Positions 1-6,088 are shown, numbered from the stretch's first letter. The stretch: 6,897 bases of DNA from Acidimicrobiaceae bacterium (GCA_002727895.1 PBUO01000040.1:1-6897), one strand, 5' to 3'. Made by a program: numbers and translations. The notes: generated from the letters alone by a model not told the origin.

Positions 1-363
<363 letters not shown>

Positions 364-367
<4 letters not shown>

Positions 368-1662
368 GCGCAGAGGCCACCGTGGACACCGAGGTTTCCG
401 GGAAACCCCCGGTCGGCACGTTCGACGTCGCTGCCCTCAAGGCCGAGTTCCCGCTGCTACAGCGCGAGGTCCACGGCCGGCCCATCGTCTACCTAGACTC
501 GGGCGCCACGTCGCAGAAGCCGCAGGCGGTCCTGGACGCCATGGACCGCTACTACGCCGAGATAAACGCCAACGTGCACCGCGGGGCGTACCACATCGCC
601 GAGCGGGCCACCATGGCCGTCGAGTCGGCCCGGGCATCCCTGGCCCGGTTTCTGGGCGCCCCGTCGGCCGAGGAGGTGGTGTTCACCAAGAACGCCACCG
701 AGTCGATCAACCTGGTGGCCCACTCCTGGGGCCGGACCAACCTCGCCGAGGGCGACGTGGTGCTGCTCACCATGCTGGAGCACCACGCCAACATCGTCCC
801 GTGGCAGCAGTTGGCCGCCGAACGGGGCGTGGAGGTCCGCTGGATCCCCGTCGACGACCAGGGGCGCCTCGACCTCGCCAACCTAGACGCCCTGCTCCAC
901 GGGGTGCGCCTGCTGGCAGTGACCGCGGCGTCCAACGTGACCGGCGCTCTGCCACCGATCCGTCGTTTGGCCGACGCCGCCCACGCCGTGGGGGCCACCG
1001 TGCTGGTCGATGCCAGCCAGTGGGTCCCCCACCAGCCCACCGACGTCACCGGCTGGGACGCCGACTTCGTGGCCGTAACCGGACACAAGATGCTTGGCCC
1101 GACCGGCATCGGCGCCCTGTGGGGCCGCCGCGAGCTACTGGACGCCATGCCACCGTTCCTGGGTGGCGGGTCGATGATCCAGAACGTCACCGTGGACGGC
1201 TTCACGCCGGCCGAGGTCCCGACCCGCTTCGAGGCCGGCACCCAGCCCATTGCCGAGATCGTGGGTTGGCACGCGGCGATCGACGTCCTCGACGGGCTGG
1301 GCATGGAAGCCGTCGCCGCCCACGAATGCGACCTAACGGAGTACGCGCTGCGCACGCTGGCCGACCGGTTCGGCGATGACCTGGCCATCCACGGCCCTGC
1401 CGGCGTCGTGGCCGATGGCGCTGTCGTCCGGGGCGGCACGCTGTCGCTGGCCTACCGGGACGTCCACCCCCACGACCTCAGCCAGGTGCTGGACCAGCAC
1501 GGCGTGTGCGTGCGGGCCGGCCACCACTGCGCTAAGCCGCTGATGAAGGTCCTGGGCGTCAACGCTACGGCCCGCGCCTCGCTGTACCTGTACAACGACG
1601 AGTCCGACGTCGACGCACTGGCCGACGCTCTGGCCGATGCAGGCGACTTCTTCGCCTCCTGA
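364..1662 (+). CDS. sufS: SufS, group II cysteine desulfurase
   Basis: PLP-dependent enzyme that converts L-cysteine to L-alanine and leaves a persulfide on its active-site cysteine for transfer to SufU. The 432 residues span the whole fold. PLP Lys242 sits in VTGHKMLGPTGIG, the His pair 140-141 in EHHANIVPWQ, Asp216 and Gln219 in VDASQ, and the substrate loop in FEAGTQP (290-295). The persulfide Cys389 is in RAGHHCAKPLM and a carboxylate-binding Arg is in ARASLYLYN. The RxGHHCA motif and short active-site loop identify SufS/CsdA rather than NifS/IscS. The GTG at 364 overlaps the sufC stop. A second in-frame GTG at 382 has AGAGG five bases upstream and would shorten the protein by six non-conserved residues, so the exact start is open. 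The next gene, sufU, is the expected partner. Confidence 0.97.
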
Positions 1663-1699
1663 CCCGCCGACCCGACGCCGCCGACCCCCGCCCGATCGC

Positions 1700-1704
1700 A
1701 GGAG
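1700..1704 (+). promoter_or_regulatory. Ribosome binding site of sufU
   Basis: AGGAG lies seven bases before the ATG at 1712. It fixes the sufU start there, although the frame stays open about 25 codons further upstream into the end of sufS. The 49-bp sufS-sufU spacer shows no other clear signal. Confidence 0.8.
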
Positions 1705-1711
1705 AACACCC

Positions 1712-2200
1712 ATGGCCGGACTCGAGGACCTGTACCGCGAGATCATCCTCGACCACTACCGCAACCCCCGGAACCGGGGGGAGCTCGAGGTCCCGCCGGC
1801 CACCATGACCGAGGGCTTCAACCCGCTGTGCGGCGACGAGATCCAGGTGTACCTGCAGGTCACCGACGGGACGATCTCAGAGGTCCGCATCGGTGGTCAG
1901 GGCTGTTCTATCAGCCAGTCGTCGGCCTCGATGATGTCCACCGCCGTCGTCGGAAAGTCGATCGACGAGGCCCGGGACGTGCTGCGGCAGTTCAAGGAGA
2001 TGATGTCGATCCACGAGCATGGCCTAGAGGGCGACGACGCGGCTCCCGCCGATGACCGGCCCGGCGCGTCGGGCCTGGGCGACCTGGAGGCGCTAAGGGG
2101 CGTGGTGAAGTTCCCGGTGCGCATCAAGTGCGCCACCCTCGGCTGGAACACCCTCGACCAGGCGCTCGTCCTCTCGGAGGCCGGGTCCCCGACGGAATGA
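1712..2200 (+). CDS. sufU: SufU, zinc-binding sulfur acceptor / Fe-S scaffold protein
   Basis: IscU-like protein that accepts sulfur from SufS in SUF systems lacking SufE. It has 162 residues. The three conserved cysteines and the aspartate are visible: Cys40 and Asp42 in NPLCGDEI, Cys65 in GGQGCSISQSS, and Cys140 in RIKCATLGW. In the Gram-positive SufU family these bind Zn, and one cysteine is exchanged during sulfur transfer. The extra segment between the second and third cysteines (about residues 103-127, rich in Asp, Ala and Gly) is the insertion that distinguishes SufU from IscU. The start is ATG 1712, supported by AGGAG. The stop overlaps the next gene's ATG (ATGA), so translation is probably coupled. 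Confidence 0.96.
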   Translation: MAGLEDLYREIILDHYRNPRNRGELEVPPATMTEGFNPLCGDEIQVYLQVTDGTISEVRIGGQGCSISQSSASMMSTAVVGKSIDEARDVLRQFKEMMSIHEHGLEGDDAAPADDRPGASGLGDLEALRGVVKFPVRIKCATLGWNTLDQALVLSEAGSPTE

Positions 2201-2631
2201 CCCAGGCAGGCGCCCACGGCCCTGTAGACGGGGACACCTGCCACCCGATCAGCGCCGAGCGTTACGTCCGGCTGACCACCCGGACGGTGGATGGGCGGCC
2301 GAAGCACACGCCGGTCTGGGTCGTGGAGGTGGGCGCGGGGCAGGTGGCCTTCACGACGGGCTCCCAGTCCTGGAAGGTCCGGAGGATCGGAAACGATCCG
2401 TCGGTGGTCCTGCAGGCCAGCGACGCCGACGGCGGCGTGCTCCAAGGCTCGACCCCGGTGCCCGGTACGGCCACCGTCGTCCACGGCCCCGAGTTCCGGG
2501 CCGTCCGCCGGGCCGTCCGCCGCAAGTACCGCTGGGAGGACGTGAAGATCTCCCTCCAGGAAGTCCCGGCCCGCCTGCGCGGCCGCGGCCCCCTCAGCGA
2601 CTGCGCCGTGGTGGTGGACCTGGAGACCTGA
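2197..2631 (+). CDS. PPOX-class split-barrel protein, Rv2061-like (F420- or flavin-dependent)
   Basis: A 144-residue protein of the pyridoxamine-5'-phosphate oxidase-like split beta-barrel family. ERYVRLTTRTVDGRPKHTPV (21-40), a Trp-Val strand, AFTTGSQSWKVRRIGNDPSV (51-70) and a basic RRAVRRKY helix near 104-111 follow the pattern of actinobacterial PPOX proteins related to Mycobacterium Rv2061. Members bind deazaflavin F420, FMN or heme; which one applies here cannot be read from the sequence. The gene overlaps sufU by four bases (ATGA) and is the last gene of the + strand unit, so it is probably made with the SUF proteins. No direct role in Fe-S assembly is established; a redox or oxidative-stress function is inference. 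The window does not show whether the organism makes F420. Confidence 0.82.
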   Translation: MTQAGAHGPVDGDTCHPISAERYVRLTTRTVDGRPKHTPVWVVEVGAGQVAFTTGSQSWKVRRIGNDPSVVLQASDADGGVLQGSTPVPGTATVVHGPEFRAVRRAVRRKYRWEDVKISLQEVPARLRGRGPLSDCAVVVDLET

Positions 2632-2648
2632 CCGGGTTGACGACCTGG
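2632..2648. terminator. Small hairpin in the convergent gap (possible terminator)
   Basis: CCGGGT (2632-2637), a five-base loop TGACG, then ACCTGG (2643-2648) can pair as six base pairs with one G-U in the + strand transcript. On the - strand the same stem has one A-C mismatch. It fills nearly all of the 18-bp gap between the two convergent operons. There is no T-run after it, so intrinsic termination is uncertain. It may mark transcript ends in a compact convergent junction. Confidence 0.35.
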
Positions 2649-2649
2649 C

Positions 2650-2952
2650 TCAGGCGAGACCGTCCACCGCCAGGGCGAAGGCCACGTCGAGGCGGGTCAG
2701 GCAGGGCCCGTCGCGGCCGACGGGATGGTGCGTGGTGACGACCATCTCCACCCGATTCCAGGAGTTCGACCAGTCAGGATGGTGCTGGAGGTCCTCGGCC
2801 ACCTCGGCGACCCGGCCCATGAACGCCCAGGCCTCGACGAAGTCGCGGAACGCCCAGGTCCGGCGCAGCACCTCGCCCTCGAGGATCCACTCCGGGAGCC
2901 GGTCAGCCAACCCCGATCGCTCGTCTGGCGTCAACGGGGTCCGGTCGGCCAT
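2650..2952 (-). CDS. Pterin-4a-carbinolamine dehydratase-like protein (PCD/DCoH family)
   Basis: A complete 100-residue member of the small PCD family, which dehydrates 4a-hydroxytetrahydropterin to regenerate the pterin cofactor of aromatic amino-acid hydroxylases. The family hallmark is present: HHPDW with His57 and His58, then NSWNRVEMVVTTHHPVG with His75, then LTRLDVAFALAVD at the end. These fit the three active-site histidines of the family. The ATG at 2952 has AAGG eight bases upstream, partly formed by the end of sufC, from which it is separated by 12 bases. It is the last gene of the - strand SUF unit. No pterin-dependent hydroxylase is visible here, so its role is unclear. Some bacterial homologues have been linked to other pterin-related processes, and a Fe-S connection would be a guess. 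Confidence 0.88.
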   Translation of the reverse strand: MADRTPLTPDERSGLADRLPEWILEGEVLRRTWAFRDFVEAWAFMGRVAEVAEDLQHHPDWSNSWNRVEMVVTTHHPVGRDGPCLTRLDVAFALAVDGLA

Positions 2953-2964
2953 GGGGACGCCTTC

Positions 2965-3816
2965 TCAGGCCAGCGGGTCCGCGAACGGGTCTTCGCCGAA
3001 GCCAGCGTCGTGGCCATCGTCGCCGGGATGGGTCACCCCGGCGGGCAGGCCGACCGACGCACCGGCCTCGGCCAGCACCCCGGCGTAGCCCTCGGCCTCC
3101 AGGCGCTCGGCCAACTCCGGACCGCCCACAGCCTGAATCCGTCCGGCGGCCAGCACATGTACCCGATCGGGCTCCAGCACGTCCAGCAGGCGGCTGAAGT
3201 GGGTGATAGCCAGCACGCCGAGGCCGTCCTCGTCGGTGGCCTCCTGGATGCGGCGGGACACCGCGGCCAGGGCGTCCACGTCGAGCCCGGAGTCGATCTC
3301 GTCGAGCACCGCGTAGCTGCGGCCCAACGCACCGAGCATCAGGGTCTCGTTGCGCTTCTTCTCACCGCCCGACAGGTCCACGTTCAGAGGACGGGCCAGG
3401 AACCGCTTGTCGAAACCGATGCGGGACGCCTCTCGCACCAGCACGTCGTGGACGTCGTGGGTCGACTCCCCGGGCTCCTCCCCCGACTGGCGGGTCGCCT
3501 CGGCCACAACCGACTCGAGGCTCACCCCCGGCACCTCGGTCGGGTGCTGGAGGGCCAGGAACAGGCCGGCCCGAGCCCGCTGCCACGTGGGCAGGGCCAG
3601 GAGGTCGACCCCATCGAGGGTCACCGAGCCGCCGGTCACCTCGTAGCCGGGGCGTCCCATCAGCACGTGGGACAGCGTCGACTTGCCGGAGCCGTTGGGG
3701 CCCATGACAGCGTGCACCTCGCCGGGCCGGACCTCGAGGTCCACGCCGTGGAGGATCTCGGCCTCACCAACTCGAGCGCACAGCCCTTCGATCCGCAACA
3801 CGCGCTCGTCCCCCAT
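2965..3816 (-). CDS. sufC: Second SufC paralogue, divergent Fe-S assembly ATPase
   Basis: A complete ABC ATPase of 283 residues. Walker A GPNGSGKST is at 39-47, a Q-loop ALQHPTEVPGV at 88-98, the signature LSGGEKKRNE at 148-157, Walker B AVLDE with Glu173, the D-loop SGLD, and the H-loop His206 in ITHFSRLL, so ATP hydrolysis should be intact. KKRNE and DSGLDVDAL mark it as SufC. It differs from the sufC at 1-367 at nearly half of the comparable positions: LSGG replaces FSGG, and LMLGALGRSY replaces the usual LQMAILEPE. It also carries an extra acidic tail of about 35 residues (near 248-283). ATG 3816 is preferred because GGAGGGG sits eight bases upstream. An ATG at 3834 in the same frame overlaps the Rieske stop by one base and would add six residues. 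Its neighbours suggest a dedicated partner for SufD. Confidence 0.94.
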   Translation of the reverse strand: MGDERVLRIEGLCARVGEAEILHGVDLEVRPGEVHAVMGPNGSGKSTLSHVLMGRPGYEVTGGSVTLDGVDLLALPTWQRARAGLFLALQHPTEVPGVSLESVVAEATRQSGEEPGESTHDVHDVLVREASRIGFDKRFLARPLNVDLSGGEKKRNETLMLGALGRSYAVLDEIDSGLDVDALAAVSRRIQEATDEDGLGVLAITHFSRLLDVLEPDRVHVLAAGRIQAVGGPELAERLEAEGYAGVLAEAGASVGLPAGVTHPGDDGHDAGFGEDPFADPLA

Positions 3817-3824
3817 CACGCGAT

Positions 3825-3831
3825 CCCCTCC
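3825..3831 (-). promoter_or_regulatory. Ribosome binding site of the second sufC
   Basis: Read on the - strand this is GGAGGGG, eight bases before the ATG at 3816. It lies inside the six codons that would be added by the upstream ATG at 3834, which argues for 3816 as the start. Confidence 0.75.
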
Positions 3832-3833
3832 CA

Positions 3834-4181
3834 TCAGGCTCCCGGACCTTCGGTCGAGGTCGCGGAGCCAGCCAGGGTCACGAACACCACGTCGGCCTCC
3901 AGAGAGACGGCGTGCACGGCGACCGGCTTGATGGCCGGCAGGGTCAAGGCCTCCCCGGTCTCCAGGTCGAAGAGGCTGCCGTGCTTCCAACACTCCAGGG
4001 CGCATTCGTCGACGTCGACGTCGCCCTCGGCGAGCGAGACTTCGGCGTGGCTGCAAGTGTCGTCGATGGCGTGGACCCGGTCGCCGAGGCGCACCAGCGC
4101 CACCGGGCGACCGTCGACCTCGACCCTCAGGGCGGCACCGTCGGCCAGGTCGGACAGGACGCAGGCCCGGACCCCGGTCAT
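3834..4181 (-). CDS. Rieske-type [2Fe-2S] ferredoxin of the SUF operon
   Basis: A small soluble Rieske protein of 115 residues, resembling the ferredoxin subunits of non-heme iron dioxygenases. The cluster ligands are visible: Cys43 and His45 in DTCSHAE, and Cys64 and His67 in ECWKHGSLFDLETG. That gives C-x-H and C-x2-H separated by 18 residues, as in the family. There is no signal peptide or membrane anchor, so it is cytoplasmic. The ATG at 4181 overlaps the sufD stop (ATGA), and its own stop touches an ATG of the next frame, so translation is likely coupled through the unit. A Rieske gene between sufD and sufC also occurs in other actinobacteria such as Streptomyces. An electron donor or cluster client for SUF is plausible but unproven, and no dioxygenase is nearby. 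Confidence 0.93.
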   Translation of the reverse strand: MTGVRACVLSDLADGAALRVEVDGRPVALVRLGDRVHAIDDTCSHAEVSLAEGDVDVDECALECWKHGSLFDLETGEALTLPAIKPVAVHAVSLEADVVFVTLAGSATSTEGPGA

Positions 4182-5485
4182 GCCGCGCCCTCCCCCGCAC
4201 TCCCGGACGCTCCATCGGCCAGAGCGTCCCGGCGGTCCAGGCGATCGGCCAGGGCGTCGCGCAGCATCGCGGCCACCGCCGGATGGGGCGAGGCGGCCGC
4301 CACGTCCTCGAAGAAGCCCTCCAGCAGCAGCCGCTCGGCGGCCACAGTCGGCACCCCCCGGCTCTCCAGGAAGAACCGCTGGTCCTCGTCGACCGGCGAC
4401 ACCGTGGAGGCGTGGCTGCACACTACGTCGTCGGTCTCGATCTCCAGGTTGGGGACGCTCTCCGCCCAGGCATCCGACGAGAGCTTCACGTTGCGGTTCG
4501 TCTGGTGGGCCACAGTGCGCACCGCCTCGGGGCGCACCCGGATCAGGCCCGTGTAGACCGACCGGGACTCCCCGTCCAGGGCGCCCTTGAACAGCAGCGT
4601 GCTGGTCGTGTCGGGCGCCGCGTGGTCTTGGAAGGTCCGGAAGTCGAGCGTCTGGTCGTCCTCACCGTAGTAGGCGGCGGCCAGTCGGCCGTCGGCGCCT
4701 CGGCCCACCAGGCGGCAGTCGGTCCGGGTCCGGGCGTAGTCGCCGCCCAGGCCGGCGGCGAACGCCTCGAGGCGGCCGGACTTCTCGACCTGGAAGGCCT
4801 GGTGGCCGAGCTGCCAGACCCGCGGGCCGAGTTCCTGGACGAGGGCGTGGCGGAGGTGGCCATCGCGCCCCACCGTGGCCTCCAGCACCGGGGCCACCAG
4901 GGCGTCGACCTTGGTTGAGGTGTGGAGCTCGACCACGTCGGCCGAAGCGTCGGCGCCCACCCGGACCAGCACCCTCGGGAACACCGCGGCGCCGTCGCCG
5001 TCGGTCAGGACCACCACGACGACCGGGGCGCCCAGGCGGACCCCGTCGGGGACCACCACGGCCAGTGGCTCGGGGCCGAAGGCCCGGTTGAGGTGTCCGA
5101 ACAGGTCCACCGGCACGTCCACGGCGGCGCCCAGCAGCGACTCGCCGTCAGGGGCGTCACCGACCGGACCGGCGTAGAGCCCGGCGTCGACGGCATCCGA
5201 GGACGCGGTCGCCTCGACGATCCACCCGTTGCGGATGACCACCACGGCCGACATCTCGCCGAAGGCCGACAGGTCGCGCTGGACCACGGTCTGGGTGGCC
5301 CGCTGCCGCTTAAGAGGGGCGTAGCGGTCCAGGTCGAGCTCGCCGATCCTCGAGTAGCGCCAGACCTCCTCGTCGGTGTCCGGACGGGCCACGGCATCGA
5401 GGCCGTCGACGGCAGCAAGGCGGATCCCGGCGAGCCAGTCCGGCCCGGGCAGGCTGGCCGAGACGTCGGCGGTGAAGGCGTTCAG
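4178..5485 (-). CDS. sufD: SufD, Fe-S scaffold subunit (probable CTG start)
   Basis: SufD pairs with SufB and SufC in the Fe-S assembly scaffold. From CTG 5485 the protein has 435 residues. The first recognisable SufD segment, EEVWRYSRIGELDLD, is followed by the beta-helix core. Then come QTLDFRTFQDHAAPDTTS, FKGALDGESRSVYTGLIRV, NRNVKLSSDAWAESVPNLEI and CSHASTVSPVDEDQRFFL, the last carrying the conserved His (His358 in this numbering). The length and the absence of SufB-specific sequence favour SufD. The obvious start, GTG 5392, would cut into the N-terminal segment LPGPDWLAGIRLAAVDGLDA, which resembles SufD N-termini. No ATG, GTG or TTG lies upstream before the in-frame stop at 5552-5554, but CTG 5485 has GAGGT six bases before it. 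It is the first gene of sufD-Rieske-sufC-PCD; no sufB is adjacent. Confidence 0.92.
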   Translation of the reverse strand: MNAFTADVSASLPGPDWLAGIRLAAVDGLDAVARPDTDEEVWRYSRIGELDLDRYAPLKRQRATQTVVQRDLSAFGEMSAVVVIRNGWIVEATASSDAVDAGLYAGPVGDAPDGESLLGAAVDVPVDLFGHLNRAFGPEPLAVVVPDGVRLGAPVVVVVLTDGDGAAVFPRVLVRVGADASADVVELHTSTKVDALVAPVLEATVGRDGHLRHALVQELGPRVWQLGHQAFQVEKSGRLEAFAAGLGGDYARTRTDCRLVGRGADGRLAAAYYGEDDQTLDFRTFQDHAAPDTTSTLLFKGALDGESRSVYTGLIRVRPEAVRTVAHQTNRNVKLSSDAWAESVPNLEIETDDVVCSHASTVSPVDEDQRFFLESRGVPTVAAERLLLEGFFEDVAAASPHPAVAAMLRDALADRLDRRDALADGASGSAGEGAA

Positions 5486-5491
5486 GGCGGT

Positions 5492-5496
5492 ACCTC
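5492..5496 (-). promoter_or_regulatory. Ribosome binding site supporting the CTG start of sufD
   Basis: GAGGT on the - strand, six bases before CTG 5485, can pair fully with the 16S rRNA tail. It is a better initiation context than the bases before GTG 5392 and supports the longer SufD. Confidence 0.6.
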
Positions 5497-5510
5497 GGGG
5501 TCGCGTCGTC

Positions 5511-5532
5511 CGTCCCGGGCGGCAGCGGGACG
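5511..5532 (-). promoter_or_regulatory. Stem-loop in the sufD leader
   Basis: CGTCCCG and CGGGACG form a perfect seven-base-pair stem with an eight-base loop, ending 25 bases upstream of the CTG start. If transcription begins upstream of it, the RNA would place a GC-rich hairpin just before the ribosome site. It could tune translation or mRNA stability. No following U-run is present, so it is not a normal terminator. Confidence 0.4.
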
Positions 5533-5544
5533 ACGGGTGGACGG

Positions 5545-5580
5545 TTCGGATTTACCCTATCGGCGTAGGAGTAATCCGGA
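5545..5580 (-). promoter_or_regulatory. 36-bp imperfect dyad upstream of the sufD operon (candidate operator)
   Basis: On the + strand, TTCGGATTTACCCTA (5545-5559) and TAGGAGTAATCCGGA (5566-5580) form 15-base arms matching at 11 positions around a six-base centre. The block is AT-rich compared with its surroundings. It contains TAGGGT on the - strand, which fits a TANNNT -10 hexamer. A regulator site overlapping the sufD promoter is the simplest reading. The arms could also fold as an RNA hairpin with an internal loop. No match to a named regulator's site can be claimed. The rest of the 132-bp gap holds GGGCCC and GGGATCCC palindromes at 5582-5595. Confidence 0.45.
5555..5564 (-). repeat. Copy 1 of GCCGATAGGG, upstream of sufD
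   Basis: A 10-base match, GCCGATAGGG on the - strand, occurs here inside the sufD upstream dyad and again at 5882-5891 ahead of the helix-turn-helix gene. Both copies lie upstream of - strand genes in the same orientation, about 70 and 22 bases before the starts. Confidence 0.45.
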
Positions 5581-5617
5581 CGGGCCCGGGATCCCCCAGC
5601 GCTCGCAGAGGAGGGAT

Positions 5618-5860
5618 TCAGTCCTCGTAGAGGTGGGTCAGGTCGCCGGGCTGGATCTCTGCTGCGGCCAGGTACTCCTCGACGTCGGATTCCTGGAGCC
5701 GGATCACCCGACCCATCTTGTAGGCCCTCAGTTCGCCCCGGTCGATGAACCGGTAGATGGACTTGGGCACCACGCCCAGGCGGGCGGCGGCCTCCGGGAC
5801 CGACAACCACGGCGGTGTCGGCCCACCGCCACCTGACCCGTCATCACCGGACATATACAT
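5618..5860 (-). CDS. Small excisionase/MerR-type helix-turn-helix DNA-binding protein
   Basis: An 80-residue protein with one winged helix-turn-helix of the excisionase-like family (HTH_17). WLSVPEAAARLGVVPKSIYRFIDRG at about 18-42 gives the two helices, and ELRAYKMGRVIRLQESDVEEYL (43-64) gives the wing and the closing helix. The N-terminal 17 residues are Gly/Pro-rich and probably disordered, and the C-terminus ends PGDLTHLYED. Despite the family name there is no integrase or phage gene nearby; chromosomal actinobacteria carry many such stand-alone proteins. ATGs at 5860 and 5854 are both possible: the first would suit a leaderless transcript, while the second has a weak AGGG eight bases upstream. 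The stop is 132 bases from sufD on the same strand, so it could share a transcript with sufD or regulate the region, but this is inference. Confidence 0.85.
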   Translation of the reverse strand: MYMSGDDGSGGGGPTPPWLSVPEAAARLGVVPKSIYRFIDRGELRAYKMGRVIRLQESDVEEYLAAAEIQPGDLTHLYED

Positions 5861-5863
5861 GAC

Positions 5864-5872
5864 CCTAGTTTA
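5864..5872 (-). promoter_or_regulatory. Candidate -10 element(s) of a leaderless HTH transcript
   Basis: The - strand reads TAAACTAGGGTC directly before ATG 5860. TAAACT ends six bases before that ATG, and the overlapping TAGGGT ends seven bases before the second ATG at 5854. Either fits TANNNT spacing for transcription starting at the start codon itself, which is common in actinobacteria. No convincing -35 is seen and there is no good ribosome site. Confidence 0.4.
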
Positions 5873-5881
5873 CTTTCGTTC

Positions 5882-5891
5882 CCCTATCGGC
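5882..5891 (-). repeat. Copy 2 of GCCGATAGGG, upstream of the HTH gene
   Basis: Second copy of the 10-base word found at 5555-5564. It lies in the 89-bp space between the HTH gene start and the short + strand frame at 5950. It may be a shared promoter or regulator site, or chance. Confidence 0.4.
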
Positions 5892-5949
5892 CTTCCCGGG
5901 GGCGACCAACTCTGGAGCGCCAGACCGGGCCACCGGCAAGGTCCGGCCG

Positions 5950-6088
5950 ATGTCCGGGTCCCGCTCCGTCCTCGTCGGGCTGGACGCCGCGGGCCCCCGG
6001 CCTGAGCGTGCACCGGGTCCTGGACTGCGACCACATCCACCTGGAGTTACTCGGCGACGCCCACCTTGAGATAGCGAGAGAGGGCTAG
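5950..6088 (+). pseudogene. Short frameshifted reading frame, unknown function
   Basis: ATG 5950 has AAGGT seven bases upstream and starts MSGSRSVLVGLDAAGPR; its first 17 codons all end in G or C. That signal stops after the CCCCC run at 5994-5998. It continues one base out of phase as GLSVHRVLDCDHIHLELLG and on to AHLEIAREG, ending at TAG 6086-6088. Removing one C would join the two pieces into a 45-residue protein. Its stop shares the CTAG at 6085-6088 with the stop of the convergent acetyltransferase gene, a typical compact end-to-end junction. I do not recognise the product; there is no signal peptide, membrane segment or known motif. It may be a real small gene with a sequencing error, a decayed gene, or a chance frame. 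A 26-residue frame from GTG 6008 is the unshifted alternative. Confidence 0.4.

Noticed and set aside
552..1439. 295-codon open frame on the - strand inside sufS
   Set aside because: It is Ser/Arg/Trp-rich and antisense to a clearly functional sufS; no family motif is seen.
3817..4215. Upstream extension of the second sufC frame, suggesting a fusion
   Set aside because: The extra residues are an out-of-frame reading of the Rieske gene, which has its own intact motifs. A good ribosome site marks ATG 3816.
2725..4590. Very long open frame on the + strand (621 codons)
   Set aside because: It lies antisense to PCD, sufC, Rieske and part of sufD, which all have clear motifs. Its translation is low-complexity, with no recognisable domain, as expected for a shadow in GC-rich DNA.
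5545..5580. Dyad as an intrinsic terminator for the HTH gene
   Set aside because: No T-run follows the stem on the - strand, and the stem has an internal loop.
5310..5810. 166-codon open frame on the - strand spanning the sufD upstream gap
   Set aside because: It overlaps the SufD N-terminus and the HTH gene in a different frame and is Arg/Pro-rich with no recognisable domain.
5618..5860. Excisionase-like HTH as a sign of a prophage or integrative element
   Set aside because: No integrase, attachment-site repeat, tRNA or phage gene is nearby; such proteins are common stand-alone regulators.
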